Under the pieces are notes generated by a model, which saw only the letters and a list, made by a program, of their open reading frames with translations, had not been told where the DNA came from and did not search any database. Below, piece by piece: positions 28,196 to 40,000 of a stretch of DNA of 64,000 nucleotides. This DNA is from Metridium senile. Lineage: Eukaryota; Cnidaria; Anthozoa; Actiniaria; Metridiidae. Location: positions 16,235,307-16,299,306 of the forward strand of contig OX459103.1 in NCBI GenBank assembly GCA_949775045.1, given 5' to 3'. Every line of letters begins with the position of its first letter. Within the stretch, counting starts at the first letter, position 1. Position numbers and translations under genes: made by a program.

Positions 28196-28450
28196 TTCAA
28201 GATGGCGCAGGGAACTGTGAAGGGGAATATTCACTCCAAATCTCCAAATATCATTAAACAGGATCTGTAATTCTGAAAAACAGATCGTAGCCAGGCTCAG
28301 GGTTTTCTTTTTTCTTTGATAGGCCGGTACTGATTCTGGGAAGAAATGCAATACCACTAAAATAGGGTCCACTTTTTCTCGATCGATGTGTTTGTGAGGT
28401 TTTAGTTCCTATACATTTGCTTGAGACCCCGTATTCGCGGTTTAAATGCA

Positions 28451-28737
28451 CAGGCAGCCCAAGCAATTCACTTTTACAGTAGAGATATGTGAGGAAAAAA
28501 TTCGTATTTTTTATTGAAATAAATTTGAACATATTTCAATCCTGTGTTGTTGTTAAATTTATTTGTAAAATATTAAAATAAAATGCCCTAAAAGATTAAA
28601 AAACTACCCAGAATGACACCAAATACATTTTTAAATAACATTACAGGATTGAAATATGTTCAAATTTATTTCAATAAAAAATACGGATTTTTTCCTCACA
28701 TATGTCTACTGTAAAAGTGAATTGATTGGGCTGCCTG
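28451..28737. mobile_element. 287-bp foldback MITE (CAGGCAGCCCAA)
   Basis: The ends 'caggcagcccaagcaattca' and 'tgaattgattgggctgcctg' pair, and the arms continue through 'cttttacagtagagatatgt' and 'ttgaacatatttcaatcctg', ~100 bp each side. The centre is AT-rich and non-coding. Confidence 0.8.
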
Positions 28738-29304
28738 TGTTTGATGTCACAAAGTAGCGCGCCGAGAAAACCTTAACGACGAAGACAGTTGTATATGTAA
28801 GAAGATTAGTTCAGGATCTTATTTCAGTGTTAATGAACTACACACAAATTGCACTTGTCGCACACTAGACACATATGTGCACTCCCTCTGAAAGTAACTA
28901 ACTAAACCTAAGATTGATTGAGGGCATCACGATGTAGATACTATTAGTTTTTAAGTTACACATCTTTCTAAAAGGCTATGCTAAATTAAATCGGTTAACT
29001 TAGAAAGATTGTGTATAATTTAAATAATTTGTTTACAGTGCGGACACTAGCTCCCACCGGGAAAAAACATTTAAACCAGACAGAGACTGAACTGATAACA
29101 GCATAAGCCAATCAAATTGTAGTGTACTCACGCTCATAATATTCTTGAACTGAAAGCTGCAATATGATTGGTTGATTCTCAATTAATCTAAAGTGGTCCC
29201 GGTTGGAGTAACCGGACTGTAAGTTATTTTCGTAATGCAAAATGAACCTTTCCTGAGATTTAAAAAAATACATATTGGAAACCTAAATCCGAATTTTAAA
29301 GAGA

Positions 29305-29536
29305 TACACCTACTTGCAGTAAGGTTGTCATACAAAATAGAACATTTGTCACAAAGAAAATAGAACATTTGTGATTTAGTGCGAAAGGAATTAATTAAAA
29401 GACAAAAGAGAGAGTTCGGCTTCAGTGATTTTCTTTTGTCTTTTAATCAATTCCTATCGTACTAAATCACAAATGTTCTATTTTCTAAATAACAAATGTA
29501 TATTTTTGTATGACAACCTTACTGCAAGTAGGTGTA
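29305..29536. mobile_element. 232-bp foldback (TACACCTACTTGCAG)
   Basis: The ends 'tacacctacttgcagtaagg' and 'ccttactgcaagtaggtgta' pair, then 'agaacatttgtgatttagt' with its complement. The stretch 28740-29304 contains only a short inverted motif near 28945-29000 and no gene. Confidence 0.75.
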
Positions 29537-29837
29537 GTTACATATATAGTATAAGATATTGGCTATTGAATCGTAACAACAACTTAAATAACTTTGTTTT
29601 GCCAGTCACTTTACAAGGCTAACCAAGGCCATATATCTAATTGTGATCTTGTTTTTGTTAAAATATGTATATCAAATTTAATTATTAATCGAATTAAATT
29701 CAATCCAAAGTAATCAATATTTTGTACTTTTATTTTGTATTTTGTTGGTCATCAAACTTTGAATTTAAAAAAAAAATTATCCTAAGATTTCGGCCTTCGT
29801 GGCCTTCAAAATAAAAGATCGTTACAAGTCGCAGGAA

Positions 29838-30163
29838 AACAAACAAACAAACAAACAAACAAACAAACAAACAAACAAACAAACAAACAAACAAACAAAC
29901 AAACAAACAAACAAACAAACAAACAAACAAACAAACAAACAAACAAACAAACAAACAAACAAACAAACAAACAAACAAACAAACAAACAAACAAACAAAC
30001 AAACAAACAAACAAACAAACAAACAAACAAACAAACAAACAAACAAACAAACAAACAAACAAACAAACAAACAAACAAACAAACAAACAAACAAACAAAC
30101 AAACAAACAAACAAACAAACAAACAAACAAACAAACAAACAAACAAACAAACAAACAAACAAA
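29838..30163. repeat. (CAAA)n microsatellite, ~80 units
   Basis: An uninterrupted (caaa)n over ~325 bp. It gives open frames on both strands (Lys-Gln-Thr-Asn or Leu-Phe-Val-Cys), which are artefacts. Confidence 0.97.
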
Positions 30164-30566
30164 TAAAGAGCGCACGCATACAACGCGAGAAAACAAATTA
30201 CAATGTGCGCACGTGAATAGTACATTTTTTAATTGAGACAACGGTAGAACTCTACCTGCATCGAACTACATTAACCAAGAGAGGATAGATAAGACAGCGA
30301 AACTCCTATATTAGCCCGCGCGCCATGTAAATTCACATCCGAGCTATTTTTAGTAACACCAAAATTAACACCTTATCCTTCTCCTGAGCGTAAAAATTGG
30401 CTTCCCCCGCTATACTCCCGTGCGCTGGATTTTGTAACTTCCGAACATTTCCGTAAATTAACTTCCGATCAAAATATTTATAGTAAAAGGACGATCTTCG
30501 CCGGAAAAAAAAAAAAAAAAAATCAAGTCCAACAACTTCCATTCTAGGGAAGCTATTGCGGAAATC

Positions 30567-30960
30567 GGGCCTTTGCTGTTACGGCTCCGAGAGTATGGTA
30601 TTACCTTCCCCTGGCTATTCGTGAAAGTAACAATATAGAGCACCTTTCTCTTCAATTTAGCATTTAATTAAGTAGCCGGTACGTGTATTTCAAGTATTGT
30701 ATCATTATGAGTATATTTTTCGTCTCAAATAATTTTCAAGTACATAGATTTTACAAAACAAAACATATTCTTAAAAATATTAATATCTCTGTCATATCAT
30801 TATCATCATCATCTTTATTTGATAATGTTCTTAATCGAGTAAAAATGTTACTATTTTATTAAATATATTATTATCAAGTTTTAACAATTGTAAAGCGCCT
30901 TAGAATATCCCATACTTTAGACGCTATAGAAATTATTATTGTTTTTTTTTATTTGAAAAA
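30567..30960 (+). pseudogene. CR1/L2-like non-LTR retrotransposon 3' end
   Basis: The frame from 30567 reads 'RAFAVTAPRVWYYLPLAIRE' and then 'NIEHLSLQFSI' before a stop, the typical C-terminal end of a CR1/L2-like RT. About 230 bp later 'tgtaaagcgccttagaat' and 'gacgctatagaaattatt' form the usual 3' terminus. An A-run near 30505-30522 interrupts the upstream reading. 5'-truncated and inactive. Confidence 0.7.
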
Positions 30961-33652
30961 TTCGTCAAATAATTTGTGGTCTGGATCGGGGCCCATTAAT
31001 TTTGTGAATATTAGATAAGTGCAGTGGAGCAGTTCACCGTGACGTCACGCTGCACTAATTATATCTAACACAAATGATTTGAAATTCAGATTTTATACAT
31101 TTTTCAGTTGAATGAGTAGCCAAATCGAGCCACGAAACAACGAAATATCTGCTCTCTTTTTGACAAGGTAAGCAATGTAAGTATTATAAGATTCATTTGC
31201 TTTTTTTATTCCTCGATTTATCGAGAGAAAACATGCGTAATTTTATTACTTGCATGTTTCTATAGCCCACTTCGTTTCGTATCCAATATATGTACAAATC
31301 ACTGGTTAAGTTTGTCGTAAAGTAAAATTCAAGATTTAGTGAAATATGTTGAAGATAAAATGATATATTCTAAAAACCTGGAAGTTATTAATTTGAAAAA
31401 CCATCAAAGGAAATTTGAAATTTCTCATGTGATGTGGATTTGTTTGGAACTACACTCCTGGGGTATTGTTATTTTGCTGGGTTACTTTACACAGCTCACG
31501 TCAAGTGTACTCGATCCTTCATAGATATAATACAGTCACATGATTCATTCTTCATAAATATGTTGTACTAGTAATCCAACTGCACGTGCACAGTACGAAA
31601 ATAAATAAAAAATACAACAACAATAACACAACAAACAGGCCTAGTTCAAGCGATGCAACTCACATGTTCTAAATCTAAATCAATTAGAATCAGATTCTGC
31701 ACATAAGATTCGGCGCTTGAACAGGAGATAAGTATTTAAAATAAATTTAGTACTAGTGTCAATACATGCAACGGTATTTGACATCAGCGCCACCGATGAA
31801 AATCAACAAAACTAATAATAATATACATGCAAACATTACTTGAATTTGGCTCGGCTTAGAACAGTGCACTTCAAGCGTAACTAACCGAAGTACAGCTCAA
31901 ATTATAAACAACATTTCCAAGTTTGATCGGTTTAGTTCCTTATATAATATCAGTCATTTATGATGGATAGTAATTTAAAAAACACTCAGAACGGCTATTT
32001 TCCAAAAAAAATGTTATCGAGAATATACAAGAAAAGTACAAAAAAGATGACCAAGTTTAGGGGGGAATTTTTCGCTCGAGCGCGCGCTTAATGCTGAAGA
32101 CGAAATTATGCACACTCTCACTGTTTTGAAGTTTTCTTTATTTTTGATAATCTAGGTGGATTAAATAACTGGCTGAAAAAAAAAATCATTTTGGTAATTT
32201 GTGTGATTTATCTTAGCTTGAAGAGAAACCATTGATTTCGATGCGTGACAAATTCGTCATTTTGATTACATTTTAATTTACTTTCTGTACATTTGTGTTC
32301 ACTTGGTTTGTGTTGTAAAAACAAAACAATTTGTACAAGGATTTTCCGTTGTCTGTCCTCCTATTGACACACTCTTGATGTTATAAAATGTTCAAAACTT
32401 TGACATTTGAGTATTTTATTGAAGGAATAGAAAACGCGCGCGCGTGCTGTGTACAGTTTTATAATATAGCTTAGATAGTACGTAAGCTCTGATTGGTTGA
32501 TTCACTCAAAAAAGCTATGCTCTATTTCACCGGTAGAGACATGGTTTTTGATTGACAGCTCACAATTTTAATAAGAGTTGTTCTGTTATAAGCTACTACA
32601 TCTACTAAAAACGGCTATTAAAATGTAAAAAGACTTTCCATTTTGTGAACTTTCTGGTAACCTAAACCCTGAAGCCTACGGTGCAATGAAATGCAATTCA
32701 AAGGCGACAAAAATCAGAGACATGGCTTTGAAAATACGCCGCCTTTAGACAAACTCTAAAGTTGGAAGTCAAAAGTTGAATTTGATCAAAACAAACAAAA
32801 ACAAAAGGAAAACAGCGCTTCAAAGTAGCAATAATTTTTACTTCATTTTATCCTTGACATATGAAGATAATTTCATAGTGAATAAATGAGATTTTTTTGC
32901 AATTGAACTCCATTAATCTTGAACAAATAACTTGCATGTTCGTTGAATTTATCGACGGCAAAATATTATATTTTGTTTTATAAAAACAAACAAACACACA
33001 ATCAATTACAGAATTATAAATGTGCTTTCATGTTTTTTATTCTTATAAATAAACATTAACCATGTTTGAAAACAAGCAATGTGAACAAAAAGGCAGATTT
33101 ACAATTATCTTTCAATTGTCTCGTCAAAATGAAAACAGAAACTGATAAACCTTAAACCAGCAAACGTTTGATTAAAAGTAAATAAATACATACTTTCAGC
33201 AGTCTAAGTAATCTTGTAGATCGATGTGGTCTTTGTTCTTTTTAACTTCAAAACGTTGTACACAGCAAGCTAGCTTGTCTTGTTCAAACTGTTTTTTTCT
33301 CAGTGTGATAAATTGCTATCAGTCGGCACGGCTTTCACCACTCCAATTCGCTTGAATTGCTGTATATGTGTCAGTCTCATGCAAGAGTTCAGCTAAAGGT
33401 TTTTGTTTTTAGCCACAGAAGTCAACCAAAGCTATGTTTTAACGGTTTTATAAATGAAATTCCTTCTTTTTAGCTAGCAAAAAGACCCGGGAAGAAAGTG
33501 AACAGCACCTTGGTCCTTTTTGGTCAAGATTGCTCAATAGTACACTGATTATGATTGGTTCATTGGGCACTGGTGTTAGTTTTGAGAATTACAATTTTAA
33601 TCAGCAAATAAAACTACGTTTTTACGGAAAACCAGCATTGCTATATTATAAA
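30961..33652. other. Gene-free AT-rich region
   Basis: Read on both strands, this 2.7 kb shows no conserved protein motif, no clear splice-bounded exon and no long repeat. There are 'cgcgcgcg'-type islands at 32080-32100 and 32436-32446. It may be intergenic between the PAN/discoidin and CLN3-like genes. Confidence 0.5.
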
Positions 33653-33840
33653 AGCAATAGAAGCCAGTTCCTATGACTCTACCAGTGAATTAGAGCACTT
33701 GGGATGTTGTTAGAAACACTCGAAAAAGTTATAAAATCACTCGCTTTCAGCTCGTGATTTTATAACTTTTCTCGTGTTTCTCCCAACATCCCGCGTGCTC
33801 TATTTCACCGGTAGAGTCATAGGAACTGGCTTCTATTGCT
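33653..33840. repeat. 188-bp hairpin (AGCAATAGAAGCCAGTTCC)
   Basis: The arms 'agcaatagaagccagttcct' and 'aggaactggcttctattgct' pair over ~90 bp around 'ctcgctttcagctcg'. A second hairpin starts six bases later. Confidence 0.85.
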
Positions 33841-33845
33841 TAAAT

Positions 33846-33953
33846 AAAGCACGCGGGGTTGTCAGAACACGAGAGAAGTGTTCAGAGAAGCACAACGCGA
33901 AGCGGAGTGCTTCTCAACACTTCTCGAGTGTTCTGACAATCCCCAAGTGCTTT
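33846..33953. repeat. 108-bp hairpin (AAAGCACGCGGGG)
   Basis: The arms 'aaagcacgcggggttgtcag' and 'ctgacaatccccaagtgctt' pair, with the inner 'cgagagaagtgttcagagaa' complement. 'gaaacacgcgggattgttgg' at 62222 belongs to a related hairpin (62175-62262). Confidence 0.8.
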
Positions 33954-34513
33954 ATAACTGCATACAGCACAGAAAGCAAGTTTTTTATTTCTTTTATAAA
34001 ATTCAAATTAATCAACATGCAAACGCACGTGCTGTGTGCTCTCATAAAGCAGGCGCTTCAACCAATCAAAATACGTGATTTCAAATAGTTATTTCATAAG
34101 ACGTCAATAGTATGTTAATAAGAGGACAGACAACTCAAAACGTTGTGCAATTTGTTAAATAGACGCATGAGAGAACATATAAAATATATTATCAAGCGTA
34201 AGATATAGCTTTGTATTAGAAAAGAAGAACTGTGCAGCCCAAGGGGAAATAGTTCAAAGGTCTTTCAGCCAATCGGAGCGCGCGTTATATCAGTCACCAT
34301 GTTCGTGCACGCGCTTCTGACGCCATTCATTTGAAAAAATGGAAAAACAGCCCACGACGGTTTGAAACCAGCGTGCTCGAGCCTGCAGCTCATTGGGAAA
34401 TATTTCAAAGGTGTTTGATCACAGGCAGCCCAAAAAGTCGATCTGAGGAATTTTGTCAAAGCGAATAAAATATTTTTTTACCGCGCGCCAAGCTGAAAGA
34501 GCCGATTAATAAC

Positions 34514-34600
34514 AACCTCGTTCCCAGGGCCCTCTCCCTTCGCTTTTGGGTGGGGCGGGCCCACCCAAAAGCGAAGGGAGAGGGCCATGGGAACGAGGTT
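34514..34600. repeat. 87-bp near-perfect hairpin (AACCTCGTTCCCAGGGCCC)
   Basis: The arms 'aacctcgttcccagggccct' and 'agggccatgggaacgaggtt' pair almost perfectly over ~40 bp around 'ggtggggcgggcccacc'. A very stable GC-rich stem in an AT-rich context. Confidence 0.85.
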
Positions 34601-35504
34601 GGATTAATAAGGGATTTTGTTTTTGTTTGAGCGCGCGGTTGGGCTTCCTGTGGTGATTGGTTAGTCGTGCGGGATCGATCGCAACTTTCTCACGACAGAA
34701 ATCGAAAAGAGTTGAGAGAGTCGAGAGAGTTGTATTTTGTGACAAGGTGTGAAACTCGATGGCGTGGGTGGATAGAGCTTGTTAGGACGTCGAAGATCAG
34801 GCTCAACGGAGAGAAGGACGCGAGAAGCAATCGACTGACTCGCTAAAAAAAAACTTATTACATTCAAACTTTTCTTTTGAAATAATTTGTATTTTCTTAT
34901 TCCGATTTTCACTAAGCAAACCTCTAACAAAAACAAACAGCCAGTTTATGAAATTTCTTTCCAAGTTTATTGTAAACATGTAGTAAGTATATTTTATAAT
35001 GTGAAGAAATTTTGTGAAAAGTGGATTCATAAAATCTGTAAAGTACGGTGGCCCATAAATGTCACGGCAAAACCTTTTATTACTCACGGCAATACTTACT
35101 AAAACAAAACTGAAGTTGCGGCATTCCTGTATAAAATTCAAGATGGCGGCTCGAATCTTTGTTTTATAGAGGATACGGGTATGAAGAAATTTTCCATATG
35201 TTCAGAACGCAACACAAGATAAACATGTGTCTAATTAGAACACTTAAAGAAAGCTGAAGCAGTACAAACTTCAATGAAACATTGAGGAGTTGGATTCGCA
35301 AGAACCAAGAAACGCTATAATGTCAATTATTCAATAAAAGCGATGAACTGATAAGCATAGACCTGGGCGTAGGGAGTGCGGGACGTAAAAATGTGGAAGA
35401 ATAAATGAAACATTAAGAACAAGGATTAAAAAGTGGAAAACATTAAAGAAATTATTACTTTCTCTCTTTAAAATAGTCATATAATAAACAGTTAAGGGAT
35501 ATTA

Positions 35505-35635
35505 GTTATTAACCTCGCTTGCTAGATCTGTATGGAAAATATCAGAGCTCGGTCATTTTTGTACGGAACGAGCGCAAGCTCGCGCGCAACCTCGGTCTGA
35601 TATTTTCCATACAGACCTCGCGCTCGGTTAATAAC
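35505..35635. repeat. 131-bp foldback (GTTATTAACCTCGC)
   Basis: The arms 'gttattaacctcgcttgcta' and 'cgcgctcggttaataac' pair, with inner 'tgtatggaaaatatcaga' and its complement. The loop contains 'cgagcgcaagctcg'. Non-coding. Confidence 0.75.
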
Positions 35636-35851
35636 CTCTTCGTATCGGTGAATGCATAAGGGTGAATGTGGTCTCGGTTGATATTTTTACGATTGCTCCA
35701 CGATTGCTCCAATATTGTAAAATTTCCGAAATCCGTTCTTACAATCTGCTGCGCACCTCGACTCCATGCTGCCCCTTTTAAAAGCACGATTTAACTCATT
35801 TGCTGAGTTGGGAGATGATTATGATATATTGTAGTTCAACAGCAATGTAAA

Positions 35852-36107
35852 CACCTATTTCAATTAACGTTGTCCATCTGGAATGGTTGATCTAAGACCG
35901 ATAGGAATTGTGGGAGCTCATTAAATTCCAAATACATTGTTTTAATCACACTTGAATGGTGCTGAATTACAGATAACAGTATTTCAGAAGTAAACATTAA
36001 TATTCAAGCGTGATTATGATAGTGCATTTGCAGTTTAACGAGCTCCCACAATTCCTGTCGGTCTCAGATCAACCATTCCAGATGGACAACGTTAATTGAA
36101 ATAGGTG
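35852..36107. mobile_element. CACCTATTTC MITE, copy 3 (reverse orientation)
   Basis: 256 bp with the same termini as copies 1 and 2. The internal 'cattaatattcaagcgtgat' is the reverse complement of the other copies' internal sequence, so this one inserted in the opposite orientation. No gene is visible between here and 37029. Confidence 0.9.
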
Positions 36108-37029
36108 TATATTCGAAGAAAAGTTATAATTTTTCTCCCATGGCTGATTTACAACGCGCGAAACTAAATTTGTCACGTGGCCGAGTTTCATACCTTGCCA
36201 AAATATTACCCTCTTTGACATTTGAAAGATATGGAAAAATTAAAGACAAGATAATTCTGACAAAATTCAAAGCTATAAAACAAATAATACAAGTTTAAAT
36301 ATGTTTTTTTTTTGTTCAGACATTGTAATTAATGATAATAACAGGAAATAGCTGTAATATCTTTGTAAAAGTAGCTGTAGTATTGTACTGTATTATGTTG
36401 TATTGTATAGTAATGTAATAGTAGTAGTATTGTAGCTGTCTTATTTGGAATAAAGGAAAACTAATAAAATAAAAAAAAGACAAGATCATTTAAATTTTTG
36501 CGTTTTGGGGAGTAGCGATGGTTTAATTTTTAAACAGTATTTTGATCAACCGGTTCGAGCAACTGAAGGTGAACATGACACAAAAACGTAGCTTTTAACT
36601 AGTGCTTAGCATCGAAACATTTCTAATTATAATGAAATAAAACCTTTTGGCGCACAGTTTATTTGTCAGACAACCTCTAAGGTCTTGGAATTTTGGAATC
36701 TGACACTCTTCAGTTGAGTTTCATCCATTTCTCTCTCTAACAACCCGTAGAGAGCAACGGTTACGGTCCAGACCCGATTACAGCTTTTTGAAGTGACCCG
36801 TAAACCGATTCCAAACAACAGGGGGTCGATCTCAAAACAGAGGGAACCCGTATAAAGAGCAAAGTAAACTTTCAAAGCAACATACGTATGACAAAGCCGA
36901 GTTCCCTGTGTCACCATTTTGGACAGGAAGCATTGCCTGTTAATGACATCACGAGCCATATCGCTTGGCATTGCATTTAGTTAGTCCACATGCTTCATAT
37001 CATAATTAATACTTATGTTTTTTTTACAG

Positions 37030-40000
37030 CATAGAAAAAGAATACATAAGACAGCATAATAAATGGCAACCAAACAGACGTCTATTTGCATGTTCTGCTA
37101 TGGTTTTACGCATGCAATTGCCAGAGTCTCTATATGGATGGCCACAGAAGACCTCGTGGCTGGTACTCTAATACAGTCATCTACAGTGATGACTCTGTTT
37201 GGTGCTGGAGATATCGTAATAAGACTACTAACACCGTTTATGGTCAGAAGGACTTCATTTCTTCGATCCATGTTACTGTTGGGGTTCTTGTGGCTCATCT
37301 CATACTTACTCATAGTGGCAGTTGATGATGTTAGACTGCGCCTTGCTGGTGCGTTCTTTGTGGGAATGGAAAATGGCTTATCGAATGTCGTAATATTCTT
37401 TTTGATGGCCTATTTCCCAGCCGTCGAAAAATCTGCAAGCATGTATCTATTTGCAGTGAATGTATCGACTATGGTGTTCGCGTTTTTTTATTCAGGCAAG
37501 TAACTCAAGTTAAAGTATCTGCAGGGGACCTTCGCAACCGATGTTCATTAACCCCTCATAGCACGTTAACTGAGGCAATCTCTATAAAAGTATATATTTT
37601 ATTAAAGCTGAATAAATGGATATTGTAACTATATGATTTATTTTGAAGAGTTACGTCCCGTTTTTTTAGTTGTTATTTTATGAATTGTGAAACACTCAAT
37701 TTTAATAACTTCTAGGAACTTTTGTTGTACTTACAAACTGGCATGTTACCAACATCGTTTAGAGCATATGTTGATCTCTAAAACCGTGTCCCTTGTTTTT
37801 GATTAACGCGTTTGCCATGGAACTATCTGCGTTCAAAGTTGATTGAAGCGATTTTTAGCTATTTTTATAATAGAAATCGTACAATAACTTTAAAACGCGA
37901 CAAGATATCAAAACAATGAGACACGGTTTTAGATATAAAAACACATCCGGTGTTCCTGGATCTTCTTAAAAATGAGCGTTCAAAAATCAAAAAATACCAA
38001 CTAAAAATAAAGGAGCAGTATGTCTTCCAAACAAATCACATAGATGCAATCTCCATTTATTAAGCTTTAAGAAAATGTATACTTTTATAGGGATTGCTTC
38101 AGTAGTTAGCGTGCTATGATGTGTTAATGAACATCAGTCGCTAAGGTACCCTGATACCTTAAATAAAGAAAATGGCACTTAAGAAATGAAATACATCTTC
38201 TGTGTTTTCACGCGCTAATGAAAACCAAGATGCGTTTGGGAGAATTCGAGAGCAGATCAGTCCAAACACGTGACGAAGTCGAGTGTTTGGACCTGCTCGA
38301 GAAAAGAAAGAAAAAAATCCCCTATTAATTTTTTGACGATGTCATTTCTCCCTACGTTGCATTTCATCGAAAATGACCAATAAGCGCGCGCGAAAGATCA
38401 AATCAACGAAAAAAACTGACCGTTGAATGAGCGCGTGCGCTTGAAAATGACGTAGGTGTTTCATGCTCTCATGAAACACGGGTTGTTGACCAATCAACGC
38501 GCGCGTACTATCCCAATTATTTTATAAATGGATATCTTTATTAAGATATTTGATTATGTAACAAGTTTGACACAAGATCAGAATAATCATCAGCCTCTTA
38601 ATTAAGCATTGAGTACACCTACTCCTGCGTGTAGTTTCAGTGCAGTTTGCGCGATATAGTAAAGTAAAGTAAAGTAAAGTAAAGTAAAGTAAAGTAAAGT
38701 AAAGTAAAGTAAAGTAAAGTAAAGTAAAGTAAAGTAAAGTAAAGTAAAGTAAAGTAAAGTAAAGTAAAGTAAAGTAAAGTAAAGTAAAGTAAAGTAAAGT
38801 AAAGTAAAGTAAAGTAAAGTAAAGTAAAGTAAAGTAAAGTAAAGTAAAGTAAAGTAAAGTAAAGTAAAGTAAAGTAAAGTAAAGTAAAGTAAAGTAAAGT
38901 AAAGTAAAGTAAAGTAAAGTAAAGTAAAGTAAAGTAAAGTAAAGTAAAGTAAAGTAAAGTAAAGTAAAGTAAAGTAAAGTAAAGTAAAGTAAAGTAAAGT
39001 AAAGTAAAGTAAAGTAAAGTAAAGTAAAGTAAAGTAAAGTAAAGTAAAGTAAAGTAAAGTAAAGTAAAGTAAAGTAAAGTAAAGTAAAGTAAAGTAAAGT
39101 AAAGTAAAGTAAAGTAAAGTAAAGTAAAGTAAAGTAAAGTAAAGTAAAGTAAAGTAAAGTAAAGTAAAGTAAAGTAAAGTAAAGTAAAGTAAAGTAAAGT
39201 AAAGTAAAGTAAATTAACTAGGACGGGTAGATTCATACATTTACTTGAACATGACATTTCACTAAGTACATCAGTTCCTATAAGGTAACAGTGAACAACT
39301 TAAGACTGTATACTAAACAGAAAACTAATTAAACGAAAATACTTACAAATATTTGATGCACAAACGACTCATTTGAGTATACGTGAAGGAACGTCTAAAC
39401 CTCCAAAAAACTGTCGATAGCGACCGAATACAACTAACTACAACGGAGTCCAAGTGTGTACTAAACTAAAAATTCATAGGCACAAAAAATACAAAGAAAC
39501 CGAATAAATTATAATAACCAAAATGTGTCTAGGGAATTAAAACTAAATGAAGCATACAGTAGACCAAACTAAAACAGAGCTATAAACTTAACATACCCCA
39601 CCACAAAGACGGCTTTGCAGCTGTCTTTCAAAATTGTTCAGTCGAAACTGGAAGTGTCTCAAATAATAACTATTCACGAAACAAATAAAGTCAACTTAAA
39701 TGTCCTCTAGTAGGCAAAGTTTATGTATAGGTCTTGTCAAGGTTGTTGTCTTGGTCTTGAGCTTAACTTGGCGTATCAGACCATCACTATTTGGAGTAAG
39801 TTCCACAATTCTTGCCAAGGGCCAGGAAAGGCGAGGAATACTATAATCTATCAGTAAAACTAGATCGCCAACGGAGACGTTTCTCGTAGGTTTTTTCCAC
39901 TTATTTCTTTGTTGTAGGGAAGTCAAATACTCTTTGATCCAGCGACGCCAGAAAACGTCAGACATGTACTGAACCTGCCTCCAGCGCCTTACACTGTAGA

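Noticed and set aside
29730..30241. KQTN / CLFV repeat ORFs
   Set aside because: Translation of (CAAA)n; open on both strands.
38637..39257. 206-codon LLYFT-repeat ORF on the minus strand
   Set aside because: Product of the (ACTTT)n array: five-base units give a 15-base, five-residue period in every frame.
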